Of a DNA stretch of 5,979 bases, positions 1 through 5,867 are shown piece by piece. The notes under the pieces are model-generated. The model worked only from the letters and a program-made list of their open reading frames with translations. It did no database searches and had not been told where the DNA came from. The translations under genes and the position numbers were made by a program. The DNA is from Bacteroides sp. CAG:530 (lineage in GTDB: Bacteria; Bacteroidota; Bacteroidia; Bacteroidales; Bacteroidaceae): positions 1 through 5,979 of the forward strand of contig FR881167.1 in NCBI GenBank assembly GCA_000434735.1, given 5' to 3'. Every line of letters starts with the position of its first letter. The stretch's first letter is position 1.

Positions 1-124
1 ATACATAAAAAATAATATTATTAGATTATTTCACCTTTTTAACAAACAATATGACAACAAAAAACTAATCAATATTTCACATATTGTCCCCACATACGCA
101 CCGAATAATAAATGCATAACACCT

Positions 125-132
125 CAAATATA
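125..132 (-). promoter_or_regulatory. Possible -7 box of a divergent, off-window gene
   Basis: The plus strand reads CAAATATA, so the minus strand reads TATATTTG, an exact match to the Bacteroides -7 consensus TAnnTTTG. It would drive a gene leaving the window on the left. No convincing -33 TTTG lies 19-21 bases further upstream, and this stretch is so A+T-rich that a chance match is likely. No coding sequence is visible between it and the window edge. Confidence 0.2.
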
Positions 133-196
133 AAAAAACACACAACTCAACCTCTTAAAAAATGTAAAATAGCGTACCTTTATATTATAAAACATA

Positions 197-204
197 TATA
201 TTTG
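197..204 (+). promoter_or_regulatory. Probable -7 promoter box of the OmpA-family gene
   Basis: TATATTTG matches the Bacteroides sigma-ABfr -7 consensus TAnnTTTG exactly. Transcription would start near 210 and give a leader of about 25-40 nt, A-rich and without a Shine-Dalgarno sequence, as is usual for strongly translated Bacteroides genes. No good -33 TTTG is found at the expected 19-21 base spacing, so the assignment rests on the -7 box and its position. The rest of 1-196 is A+T-rich and no gene is seen there. Confidence 0.5.
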
Positions 205-236
205 CGTCAAAAATAGAAATAAACTATACTTAAATA

Positions 237-1424
237 ATGCAAACTATTATGAGACAATTCAAATTATTATGCCTTAGCATGGCATTAGTGGGATTTGGCG
301 CTACAGTTTCTGCACAGAACAGTGATAACACTGATTCTACAGACAAATACTCAGTAGCAACTAACAGATTTGGTGCTAATTGGTTCGTAGGAGCTAATGT
401 AGGTGGACAACTTTATTTCGGTGACAATTGGAAAGCTGGTTCAAGAGGCAAATCAATCACTCCGGTATTCGAAATCAACGCAGGTAAATGGTTTACCCCT
501 AGCATCGGTTTACGCTTGGGCATTGGTGGCTACCAAGCTAAAGGCTATTCTTACAGCGCTAACCAAGGTCATGTAAGCAAAATGGTAGAGAACGGAGTAT
601 ACCAGACTAAATGGGGTATGTTCTACGCTCACGGTGATGTAATGGTAAACTTGAGCAACTTGTTCTGCGGATATAATGAAAACCGCATCTACAACGCTAT
701 TCCTTATGCAAGCATCGGATGGGCAAGAAGCACAGGTTCTGACAATAAAGACAACGAACCTAGCGTAGGTCTTGGTTTGATCAACCGTTTCCGTGTTTCT
801 AAAGCATGGGATATCAACCTTGAATTGCGTGGCAACGTAATCAACGACGTAATGGACAAGATTGAAGGCGGCAGAAACAATGAAGGTAGCTTGGCTTTGA
901 TGGTTGGCGCTACTTACCGTTTCAAGAAAAGAGGATGGTCTAAGAGCAGCAACATCACTCCTGCCGAAATGGAAGCTGTACAGAGCCAGCTCAGAGCTAT
1001 GAACGATGAAAACAAGAATCTGAAAGATCAGGTTGATCAGTTGAAGGCTGAAGCTAACCGTCCGGTAGCACCAGTTGCTGAACCTAAAGCATACGATATG
1101 GCTGATTACGTTATCTTCTTCAACATCAACAAGGCTAACTTGAGCGCTAAAGAAAACGTAAACTTGAAGAATATCGCTGAACAAATCAAGGCTAACCCTG
1201 ATACTAAATTCAAGGTAACTGGTTATGCAGACAAGCAGACTGGTAGCGCAGCTTACAACGAAAAGTTGAGCAAGAAGCGTGCTGAAGTTGTTTACAATGC
1301 ATTGGTTGACAAATATGGTGTAAACAAAGACCAGCTGGTTATCGAAAGCAAAGGTGGTGTAGACACAATGTTCGAAAACAACCCACGTTTGAGCCGTGTA
1401 AGCATTATCAGCGTAAACAAGTAA
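237..1424 (+). CDS. OmpA-family outer membrane protein (beta-barrel plus peptidoglycan-binding domain)
   Basis: This is a complete 395-residue envelope protein. A signal peptide covers residues 1-26: a hydrophobic stretch from about L10 ends in V-S-A, with cleavage expected before Q27. Residues ~45-230 alternate aromatic and glycine-rich strands (GANWFVGANVGGQLYFG, then MVGATYRF at the end), as in an eight-stranded OmpA-type barrel. Residues ~241-275 form a charged coiled coil, followed by a short Pro/Ala hinge (PVAPVAEP). Residues ~289-393 are an OmpA C-terminal domain with TGYAD (D332) and NEKLSKKRAEVV (N341, R348). In the family, this Asp and Arg bind the diaminopimelate of peptidoglycan. 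The likely role is to anchor the outer membrane to the cell wall. The ATG at 249 (MRQFKLL) is an equally plausible start and gives a more typical signal peptide. The gene stands alone, with its own promoter box and a terminator shared with its convergent neighbour. Which OmpA paralogue this is cannot be said. Confidence 0.93.
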   Translation: MQTIMRQFKLLCLSMALVGFGATVSAQNSDNTDSTDKYSVATNRFGANWFVGANVGGQLYFGDNWKAGSRGKSITPVFEINAGKWFTPSIGLRLGIGGYQAKGYSYSANQGHVSKMVENGVYQTKWGMFYAHGDVMVNLSNLFCGYNENRIYNAIPYASIGWARSTGSDNKDNEPSVGLGLINRFRVSKAWDINLELRGNVINDVMDKIEGGRNNEGSLALMVGATYRFKKRGWSKSSNITPAEMEAVQSQLRAMNDENKNLKDQVDQLKAEANRPVAPVAEPKAYDMADYVIFFNINKANLSAKENVNLKNIAEQIKANPDTKFKVTGYADKQTGSAAYNEKLSKKRAEVVYNALVDKYGVNKDQLVIESKGGVDTMFENNPRLSRVSIISVNK

Positions 1425-1445
1425 TCTTAATTACTTTATTATAGC

Positions 1446-1480
1446 AAAAGAGACAGAGCTTAATGCCCTGTCTCTTTTTT
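1446..1480. terminator. Bidirectional intrinsic terminator between the OmpA and DUF4954 genes
   Basis: AAAAGAGACAG (1446-1456) pairs perfectly with CTGTCTCTTTT (1468-1478). An inner GC/GC pair beyond one A-C mismatch closes a TTAAT loop. On the plus strand the hairpin ends in a run of seven T (1475-1481), ideal for ending ompA transcription. On the minus strand its A-run (1446-1449) supplies a shorter U-tract for the DUF4954 gene, whose stop codon (1480-1482) touches the T-run. Confidence 0.9.
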
Positions 1481-3465
1481 TATATGTTTTCTATTCGCTG
1501 AATCAGCTCGTTTCCTAAAGCTGTCTTATCGTTAATGTGCTTCAGCACAGCGGTAACGAATGTATTGCTTTCGAAATCGCCACGCACCTGCTCAAAGTCT
1601 TGTCGCATTTCGTCGTGCGAACCGTCGGCTCCGAATCCGGTCATCGAAGAAAGAGAGAATTCTTTCTTGGCGTCTTCGTACACCATTTTATCAAGACCCA
1701 CTACAGCTTCTTGCCAAGATTTCACAATACGAACCACATCCTGAGCAGTAATTTCTTCCGGATTTATGCCATAAAATTCCTGAATCTTATTATACGCCCA
1801 GGTCCATTCATATGTGTAATAATTCTCGTGCATCTCAGCAAAGCAGGCGTTTATAGATTTCAGGCGATTAATGGTACCGTTCTCTATTCCATCTATCAAA
1901 CGGTCTATCTCACTTTTAGGAGCTATGAGTCCGGAAACATCCACCCATTCTCCTACTCCTATTTCAGTATCCGGTTTCAAGCGTTGGCGAATCTCTTCGT
2001 TGCTTTGGAAATTAATACCTTCCAATCGCTTTATGATGGAGTTTCCCAAGAACTTATTGATGGCTATTTCATAAAAACGAATACCGTTGTTCAAGGACGA
2101 ATTCTTGATTTTGGCACTCTGATATGAGTAAATCTCGGAAGTCTCGCCCGACACGCGTCGCAATTCCTTCAAGATAGAGCGTCCCTTAAACATCTTCTGT
2201 ATGGTGTAAGGACTAAGAAGGTTGTAATTAATAAAATCCAGACGATTCGGATCTTTACGGTTATCGCGTTTCGGCCATTTCTGCGCGTCGCGTATAGTAC
2301 CTACGCTTCGCAAATTAACGCCCGGAACCAGATAAGTGGTATTACGCTGCTCTATAAGATAAGAGAAAGGCAAATCGGAAGTATCGGCATGATTTACGTG
2401 GCGACCCATAACCAAAGAGAAGGCCCCCACACGGGCCGGCCACAGGATATAAGAATCGGAAGTAGTCTTTGCTCCACGTTCCATAGTTCCCTGATGAATA
2501 GGACCGAGTTTATACATGTGGTTACTCTGGTTAGAACCTGAACCCGCATTCATAAACGAGAACATTCCGGCAATAAGCAAAGTAGATTTATGATGTGTCA
2601 CCGTAAATGGACCTGCAAAAATGGCACAAGCTTCACCGTTCTCTCCTTGGCAGTTACTGAAGAACAAGGAGTCGGAAGCGGAATAATTATGACCCAATTT
2701 GCAAGACTGCCCTACAAAGCAACGGCTCAACATGGTTCCGTCGTCTACTTTAGAACCCGAAGATATGATGAAATCATCGCATATAACACCGTCACCTATA
2801 TATACTGGAGCTGTGACGTTGCTGTTTATGCTACCGTTTGTAAGGCGGCATGTTCCGCAGATTTTGGTATAATCGCCAATGCGTACATTCTTTATAGAAC
2901 CGGTATTTAGTATCATTACGTGCTCGCCGATAGTACCTACCGCCAATGCGTGCTTTTTTGAATAATAATCGGCAATCTCCTTCATGCGGCTTATCAGCTC
3001 CGGACGATGGCGATACAATGCCAATATATATGCCTGATGCGCAGACAGTTTGTCATTAATCAGCACCTCGCGTCCGCCGGTTTCGTTCAGAACGGCTACC
3101 TCTACCCCATTACCGAAAGTAGTCAGCTCATCTACCAAAATTATATCTACATTTTCAATGAAGGTATCGCAACCTATTTCATAGTTAGCAATGTAGTTCT
3201 GGATATTCTCAATGCAACAGTTATCCCCTACCGTTACATTATGCAGTGTTGCATTACGAAGTCCCGAGTGTTTCTTCATACCTCCCGGCAATGTAAATTC
3301 AGAATCGAACACGCCTAATTTCACTTCCCCAGAGAAACGGGTGTAATGAACGTATTCGCAATTAAAACCCTCGGCAACCATAACATTCGCCCAATCATCG
3401 GCTAAACACGATTGCGATTGCAACTGAAGCACCTCATCTTCAGTCAATTTTCGATAGTCTTTCAT
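1480..3465 (-). CDS. DUF4954 family protein (left-handed beta-helix, hexapeptide repeats)
   Basis: This 661-residue protein has unknown function. I recognise it as the DUF4954 family, common in Bacteroidales. The start is the ATG at 3463-3465 (MKDYRKLTEDE); the reading frame extends four codons upstream only to a TTG at 3477, a less likely start. Imperfect hexapeptide-type repeats occur in two blocks: residues ~60-130 (LHNVTVGDNCCIENIQNYIANYEIG) and ~175-365 (GSIKNVRIGDYTKICGT, APVYIGDGVICDD, GSKVDDGTMLSRCFVGQSC). They suggest a left-handed parallel beta-helix like that of sugar-nucleotide transferases. A helical insert with HQAYILALYRHRPEL separates them. The conserved-looking stretch GPFTVTHHKSTLLIAG, with a His pair, is a candidate functional site. 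The C-terminal ~260 residues look mainly helical and Trp/Tyr-rich, and no nucleotidyltransferase motif is visible. There is no signal peptide or membrane segment, so it is probably cytoplasmic. It lies downstream of ffh on the same strand but beyond a terminator, so it is probably transcribed separately. Confidence 0.88.
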   Translation of the reverse strand: MKDYRKLTEDEVLQLQSQSCLADDWANVMVAEGFNCEYVHYTRFSGEVKLGVFDSEFTLPGGMKKHSGLRNATLHNVTVGDNCCIENIQNYIANYEIGCDTFIENVDIILVDELTTFGNGVEVAVLNETGGREVLINDKLSAHQAYILALYRHRPELISRMKEIADYYSKKHALAVGTIGEHVMILNTGSIKNVRIGDYTKICGTCRLTNGSINSNVTAPVYIGDGVICDDFIISSGSKVDDGTMLSRCFVGQSCKLGHNYSASDSLFFSNCQGENGEACAIFAGPFTVTHHKSTLLIAGMFSFMNAGSGSNQSNHMYKLGPIHQGTMERGAKTTSDSYILWPARVGAFSLVMGRHVNHADTSDLPFSYLIEQRNTTYLVPGVNLRSVGTIRDAQKWPKRDNRKDPNRLDFINYNLLSPYTIQKMFKGRSILKELRRVSGETSEIYSYQSAKIKNSSLNNGIRFYEIAINKFLGNSIIKRLEGINFQSNEEIRQRLKPDTEIGVGEWVDVSGLIAPKSEIDRLIDGIENGTINRLKSINACFAEMHENYYTYEWTWAYNKIQEFYGINPEEITAQDVVRIVKSWQEAVVGLDKMVYEDAKKEFSLSSMTGFGADGSHDEMRQDFEQVRGDFESNTFVTAVLKHINDKTALGNELIQRIENI

Positions 3466-3520
3466 ATCTCTACACAAGTTTAGTTAATGTATTTTTTCTT
3501 CCTCACAAGGATAACAAGAA

Positions 3521-3528
3521 CAAAATTA
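3521..3528 (-). promoter_or_regulatory. Probable -7 promoter box of the DUF4954 gene
   Basis: The minus strand reads TAATTTTG, an exact TAnnTTTG match and identical to the box upstream of ffh. Transcription would start near 3515 and leave a leader of about 50 nt before the ATG at 3465. No clear -33 TTTG sits at the usual spacing. The box lies downstream of the ffh terminator, which fits an independent promoter. Confidence 0.45.
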
Positions 3529-3610
3529 GCAATAATTTACCAACAACCAGCTATCTGGTTATCAAAATCAATTATTTTAAGATATTTACTATCATTTTGC
3601 AGCAAAGCGC

Positions 3611-3643
3611 ATTATGAATAATCGTGTCAATCTATTATGAATA
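3611..3643. repeat. Pair of 10-bp direct repeats upstream of the DUF4954 promoter
   Basis: ATTATGAATA occurs at 3611-3620 and again at 3634-3643, start to start 23 bases, or about two helical turns. The first copy is embedded in a near-palindrome (ATTAT-GA-ATAAT). The pair sits about 85-120 bases upstream of the proposed DUF4954 -7 box, where a regulator could bind. The A+T-rich context makes chance possible. Confidence 0.3.
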
Positions 3644-3670
3644 TTGCGATAAATAAAATAGTGATAATAC

Positions 3671-3703
3671 AAAAAAAGCGGAACCCTTTTCAGAATTCCG
3701 CTT
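3671..3703 (-). terminator. Intrinsic terminator of ffh
   Basis: On the minus strand AAGCGGAA (plus 3696-3703) pairs with TTCCGCTT (plus 3676-3683) around a 12-nt loop and is followed by an uninterrupted T-run, seen as seven A at plus 3671-3677. It lies about 55 bases beyond the ffh stop codon and before the DUF4954 promoter box. Confidence 0.88.
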
Positions 3704-3728
3704 CCATTATATTATCACAAAACAGTCA

Positions 3729-3756
3729 GTCGATATGGCTCATCAAAGCCATCGAC
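3729..3756 (-). other. Hairpin in the ffh 3' untranslated region
   Basis: Three bases after the ffh stop codon, ATCGAC and AGCC pair with GGCT and GTCGAT, with a two-base AT bulge and a six-base loop. On the minus strand only TGACTGTTTTG follows, not a real U-tract. It may therefore be an inefficient first terminator or an RNA 3'-end stabilising structure ahead of the strong terminator at 3671-3703. Confidence 0.5.
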
Positions 3757-3759
3757 ATA

Positions 3760-5088
3760 TTATTTGCCTTTTTTCATTTTCTGCATCATGCCTGCCATCT
3801 TGCTTCCGGTAACCATCTTCATCATCTTACGAGTTTGTTCAAACTGCTTGAGCAGACGGTTTACTTCCTGAATGTTAGTACCACTACCCTTAGCGATACG
3901 AGTACGGCGAGTACCGTTCAATATTTCAGGATGCTTACGTTCATATGGAGTCATAGAATAAATGATAGCTTCGATGCTCTTGAACGCGTTATCGTCGATA
4001 TCAATATCCTTGATAGCCTTTCCTACACCCGGAATCATAGAAGCCAACTCCTTAAGGTTACCCATCTTCTTAATCTGATGAATTTGAGTAAGGAAGTCAT
4101 CGAAGTCGAACTGGTTCTTCTGAATCTTCTTCTGCAACTTCTTAGCTTCTTCTTCGTCGTACTGTTCCTGAGCACGTTCTACCAACGATACGATATCACC
4201 CATACCCAAGATACGGTCGGCCATACGCGACGGATGGAATACGTCGATAGCTTCAAGCTTTTCGCCTGTACCTACAAACTTGATAGGCTTGTTTACTACG
4301 GTACGGATAGAAAGAGCGGCACCACCACGGGTATCACCGTCTAACTTAGTAAGAACAACACCGTTAAAGTCAAGGCGTTCGTTAAACTCGCGAGCTGTGT
4401 TTACAGCATCCTGACCGGTCATTGAGTCAACTACGAACAGAGTTTCATCAGGATTGATAGCTTTCTTGATAGCTTCAATTTCATTCATCATCTGCTCGTC
4501 TACAGCCAAACGTCCGGCAGTATCGACGATAACCACGTCATTACCTTTTGCCTTAGCTTCCTGAATGGCATGCAGAGCGATCTGTACAGGATCTTTGCTG
4601 TCGAGTTCTGAATAAACAGGAACATTGATTTGCTCGCCCAATACCTTCAACTGGTCGATAGCGGCAGGACGATAAACGTCGCACGCTACGAGCAACGGCT
4701 TACGGTTCTTCTTGGTCTTAAGCATCAAAGCCAACTTTCCAGAGAAAGTAGTCTTACCAGAACCTTGCAGACCCGACATCAATATAATAGCAGGGCGACC
4801 TTTCAATTCCAATTCGGCAGTGTCTCCTCCCATCAAGGTAGTCAACTCATCATGCACAATCTTCACCATCAACTGGCTCGGCTTCACAGCGGTAAGCACA
4901 TTCTGACCCAAAGCCTTTTCTTTTACCGTATCAGTAAAATTCTTAGCTACCTTATAGTTTACGTCGGCATCAAGCAGAGCACGGCGCACATCCTTCAGGG
5001 TTTCCGCCACATTGATTTCGGTGATTTTTCCTTCACCTTTCAGTATCTTGAACGATCGCTCTAATCGTTCACTTAAATTATCGAACAT
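3760..5088 (-). CDS. ffh: Signal recognition particle protein Ffh (SRP54 GTPase)
   Basis: Ffh binds 4.5S/6S RNA to form the bacterial signal recognition particle. It captures hydrophobic signal sequences at the ribosome and delivers them to FtsY and SecYEG at the inner membrane, using GTP. The 442-residue length is normal for bacterial Ffh. The helical N domain is residues 1-~90. The NG GTPase follows, with P-loop GLQGSGKT (106-113), DVYRPAA (137-143), DTAGR (189-193), TKLDGD (247-252) and GTGEK (273-277). The methionine-rich M domain is ~295-442, with MGNLKELASMIPG, the RNA-binding helix RRTRIAKGSGT (394-404) and a Met/Lys tail (MAGMMQKMKKGK). All key motifs are intact. The ATG start begins MFDNLSERLE, the usual N terminus. 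A -7 box lies 37 bases upstream of the start, and two hairpins follow the stop codon. It is essential in most bacteria, which makes the adjacent mobile-element remnant notable. Confidence 0.98.
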   Translation of the reverse strand: MFDNLSERLERSFKILKGEGKITEINVAETLKDVRRALLDADVNYKVAKNFTDTVKEKALGQNVLTAVKPSQLMVKIVHDELTTLMGGDTAELELKGRPAIILMSGLQGSGKTTFSGKLALMLKTKKNRKPLLVACDVYRPAAIDQLKVLGEQINVPVYSELDSKDPVQIALHAIQEAKAKGNDVVIVDTAGRLAVDEQMMNEIEAIKKAINPDETLFVVDSMTGQDAVNTAREFNERLDFNGVVLTKLDGDTRGGAALSIRTVVNKPIKFVGTGEKLEAIDVFHPSRMADRILGMGDIVSLVERAQEQYDEEEAKKLQKKIQKNQFDFDDFLTQIHQIKKMGNLKELASMIPGVGKAIKDIDIDDNAFKSIEAIIYSMTPYERKHPEILNGTRRTRIAKGSGTNIQEVNRLLKQFEQTRKMMKMVTGSKMAGMMQKMKKGK

Positions 5089-5124
5089 AATAGTTATATC
5101 TTAATATATCAATTTTTTAGGCTG

Positions 5125-5157
5125 CAAAATTACATAAAATCTTTGGAATAACCGAAA
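5125..5157 (-). promoter_or_regulatory. Promoter of ffh
   Basis: The minus strand reads TAATTTTG (plus 5125-5132), an exact -7 consensus. A partial -33 element, TTTC instead of TTTG, lies at plus 5154-5157 with a 21-base gap, within the Bacteroides spacing range. Transcription would start near 5118 with a ~30-nt leader. Flanking bases extend the -7 box to GTAATTTTGC (plus 5124-5133), which also fits the CTnDOT-type integration core GTANNTTTGC. Confidence 0.6.
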
Positions 5158-5211
5158 AAAGAGGTTGAAATATCACTGAAATGACTATCATTAAAGCGTT
5201 TACAGTGCCAA

Positions 5212-5361
5212 ATGAAGCCAACCGTAAAAAACGGGAAACGCAAAGAAAAGCAGTTCTATGAAGCAGAAAGGTTTTCAAATCGTTACCCAAAGCTGGATGC
5301 ATTTTTAACGCTCCCTGCATTGATTGCGCCGTTCTGTGTCGATTTACTTATCAAGGTCTAA
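5212..5361 (+). CDS. Hypothetical small protein with C-terminal hydrophobic segment
   Basis: An open frame of 49 codons starts at an ATG and ends with TAA at 5359-5361. The N-terminal half is strongly basic and polar (MKPTVKNGKRKEKQFYEAER). The C-terminal ~20 residues are hydrophobic enough for one membrane segment (LDAFLTLPALIAPFCVDLL followed by IKV). I do not recognise it. It ends 37 bases before the integrase stub on the same strand and could be co-transcribed with it. It could be a small membrane protein, the C-terminal tail of a decayed gene, or chance; the frame is closed just upstream by a TGA at 5182. An overlapping frame with ATG at 5181 encodes only 26 residues and looks less likely. 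Confidence 0.35.
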   Translation: MKPTVKNGKRKEKQFYEAERFSNRYPKLDAFLTLPALIAPFCVDLLIKV

Positions 5362-5398
5362 CTCGTTGAGTAATAACTCTGCAAACAAAAAAACGAGT
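5361..5398 (+). repeat. Alternating ACTC/GAGT inverted repeats before the integrase start
   Basis: ACTCGTT (5361-5367) is the exact inverse of AACGAGT (5392-5398), which ends at the integrase ATG. Between them GAGT (5368-5371) and ACTC (5376-5379) give four alternating arms, so 1:2, 2:3, 3:4 or 1:4 pairing is possible. The outer stem would hide the ribosome-binding region. The arms could alternatively be recombinase or excisionase binding sites. Confidence 0.35.
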
Positions 5399-5533
5399 AT
5401 GGCAAGAAGTACATTCAAAGTGCTGTTCTACGTGAACGGCAGCAAGGAGAAAGACGGTATTGTCCCCATCATGGGACGAGTGACAATCAACGGGACTGTG
5501 GCGCAGTTCAGTTGCAAACAGAGTGTTCTCTGA
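5399..5533 (+). pseudogene. Truncated tyrosine recombinase (integrase) N-terminal arm-binding domain
   Basis: Only 44 codons remain. MARSTFKVLFYVNGSKEK, then GIVPIMGRVTINGTVAQFSC is the typical opening of Bacteroidales phage/transposon-type integrases, namely the N-terminal arm-site DNA-binding domain. Full-length members are about 400 residues, with a core-binding domain and an R-H-R-Y catalytic domain; none of these is present. Family resemblance stops at about KQSV (near 5527), and a TGA follows two codons later. The next readable sequence is a different protein in another frame, so this is a deletion or rearrangement junction and not a simple point mutation. The ATG at 5399 is the natural start; the frame extends upstream only to a TTG at 5324. 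The product cannot recombine DNA. A short arm-binding peptide that competes for sites is conceivable but speculative. Confidence 0.8.
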
Positions 5534-5666
5534 CAATGGCAGGCTTATCCTTACGATTGACTTGCGACCTATTGGGGAATGGTTCAAGGAGCAGTTTGAG
5601 AAGTTGCAGCAAAGGATACACCGACCTGTATCACCGCAAAGGAAAGACAGGGGAATGAAATTGTAA
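5484..5666 (+). pseudogene. C-terminal fragment of an unidentified, probably mobile-element protein
   Basis: This frame is open from the TGA at 5481 to the TAA at 5664-5666 and has no good start codon. From about 5532 it reads like real protein: DNGRLILTIDLRPIGEWFKE, then an amphipathic helix, then a basic tail ending RKDRGMKL. Before that, it merely overlaps the integrase stub out of frame. The basic, Gln/Arg-rich tail resembles C termini of mobilization proteins of Bacteroidales elements, but I cannot identify the family. The most likely origin is the far end of the same element whose integrase is truncated just upstream. Confidence 0.5.
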
Positions 5667-5740
5667 CCACATAACTTCTTTTTTCATTCAGGTTAAGCAC
5701 TTTGTGTATGGCAGTACAAGGTTTTCTGCGGAGAATTCAG

Positions 5741-5748
5741 TAATTTTG
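5741..5748 (+). promoter_or_regulatory. Probable -7 promoter box upstream of the lipoprotein gene
   Basis: TAATTTTG is an exact Bacteroides -7 match and identical to the boxes upstream of ffh and the DUF4954 gene. No proper -33 TTTG lies 19-21 bases upstream; TTTTC at 5722-5726 is too close. An imperfect inverted repeat just upstream (TTGT 5702-5705, ACAA 5716-5719) could be an operator. A start near 5755 would give a leader of about 145 nt before the lipoprotein ATG. Confidence 0.45.
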
Positions 5749-5771
5749 TGGGCGTTAAAATAAACACTATT

Positions 5772-5807
5772 ATGAAAGAAACAAATCAGCCTAAGAATAA
5801 ACGCTAG
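5772..5807 (+). other. Short upstream ORF (11 codons) or frameshifted gene start
   Basis: ATG at 5772, 24 bases after the -7 box, opens MKETNQPKNKR and then stops at TAG (5805-5807). It is polar and basic. If one base is missing near the stop, the adjacent frame continues ISAIQELAYSEHKSLLAKMN and ends at 5877, giving about 34 residues. It is either a leader peptide ahead of the lipoprotein gene or a small gene broken by a frameshift. I do not recognise either reading. Confidence 0.3.
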
Positions 5808-5867
5808 GCATTTCTGCTATTCAAGAATTGGCGTATTCGGAGCACAAGTCTTTATTGGCAAAAATGA

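Larger units (their letters stand above)
5399..5666 (+). mobile_element. Remnant of an integrative or mobilizable element with its interior deleted
   Basis: The 5' end of an integrase gene is fused at about 5515-5535 to the 3' end of an unrelated gene on the same strand. This is what remains if an element organised int ... mob/other loses its interior. The outer limits are not defined. No direct-repeat att pair was found within the window, so intact ends are not shown. The candidate left insertion core is GTAATTTTGC at 5124-5133 (minus strand). Confidence 0.45.

Noticed and set aside
11..22. Perfect palindrome AATAATATTATT
   Set aside because: It contains only A and T in a very A+T-rich stretch, so chance is the simplest explanation.
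510..1184. A 224-codon open frame antisense to the OmpA gene
   Set aside because: It lies entirely inside the OmpA coding region, has no domain-like pattern, and is explained by that gene's biased codon use.
1537..2127. A 196-codon plus-strand open frame opposite the DUF4954 gene
   Set aside because: It is a shadow of a well-supported gene, with no recognisable motif and no promoter.
3637..4344. A 235-codon plus-strand open frame opposite ffh
   Set aside because: It overlaps the ffh terminator and the highly conserved M domain codons. The Leu/Ser-rich translation is typical of a reverse-strand shadow.
4630..5064. A 144-codon plus-strand open frame opposite the ffh N and G domains
   Set aside because: It is entirely antisense to conserved ffh GTPase motifs. 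No independent support.
5117..5320. A 67-codon minus-strand open frame upstream of ffh
   Set aside because: Its 3' end runs through the ffh -7 box and leader, and its composition is not protein-like. It is the antisense of the small plus-strand ORF region.
5268..5726. The 9-bp direct repeat AAGGTTTTC at 5268-5276 and 5718-5726 as an att pair
   Set aside because: A 9-bp match between two A+T-rich stretches of this size is near chance level, and no longer homology flanks it.
5124..5749. GTAATTTTGC (minus, 5124-5133) and GTAATTTTGT (plus, 5740-5749) as the two ends of one element
   Set aside because: The two cores are in opposite orientation, whereas attL and attR must be direct repeats, and the second lacks the final C. 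Both are better explained as promoter -7 boxes.
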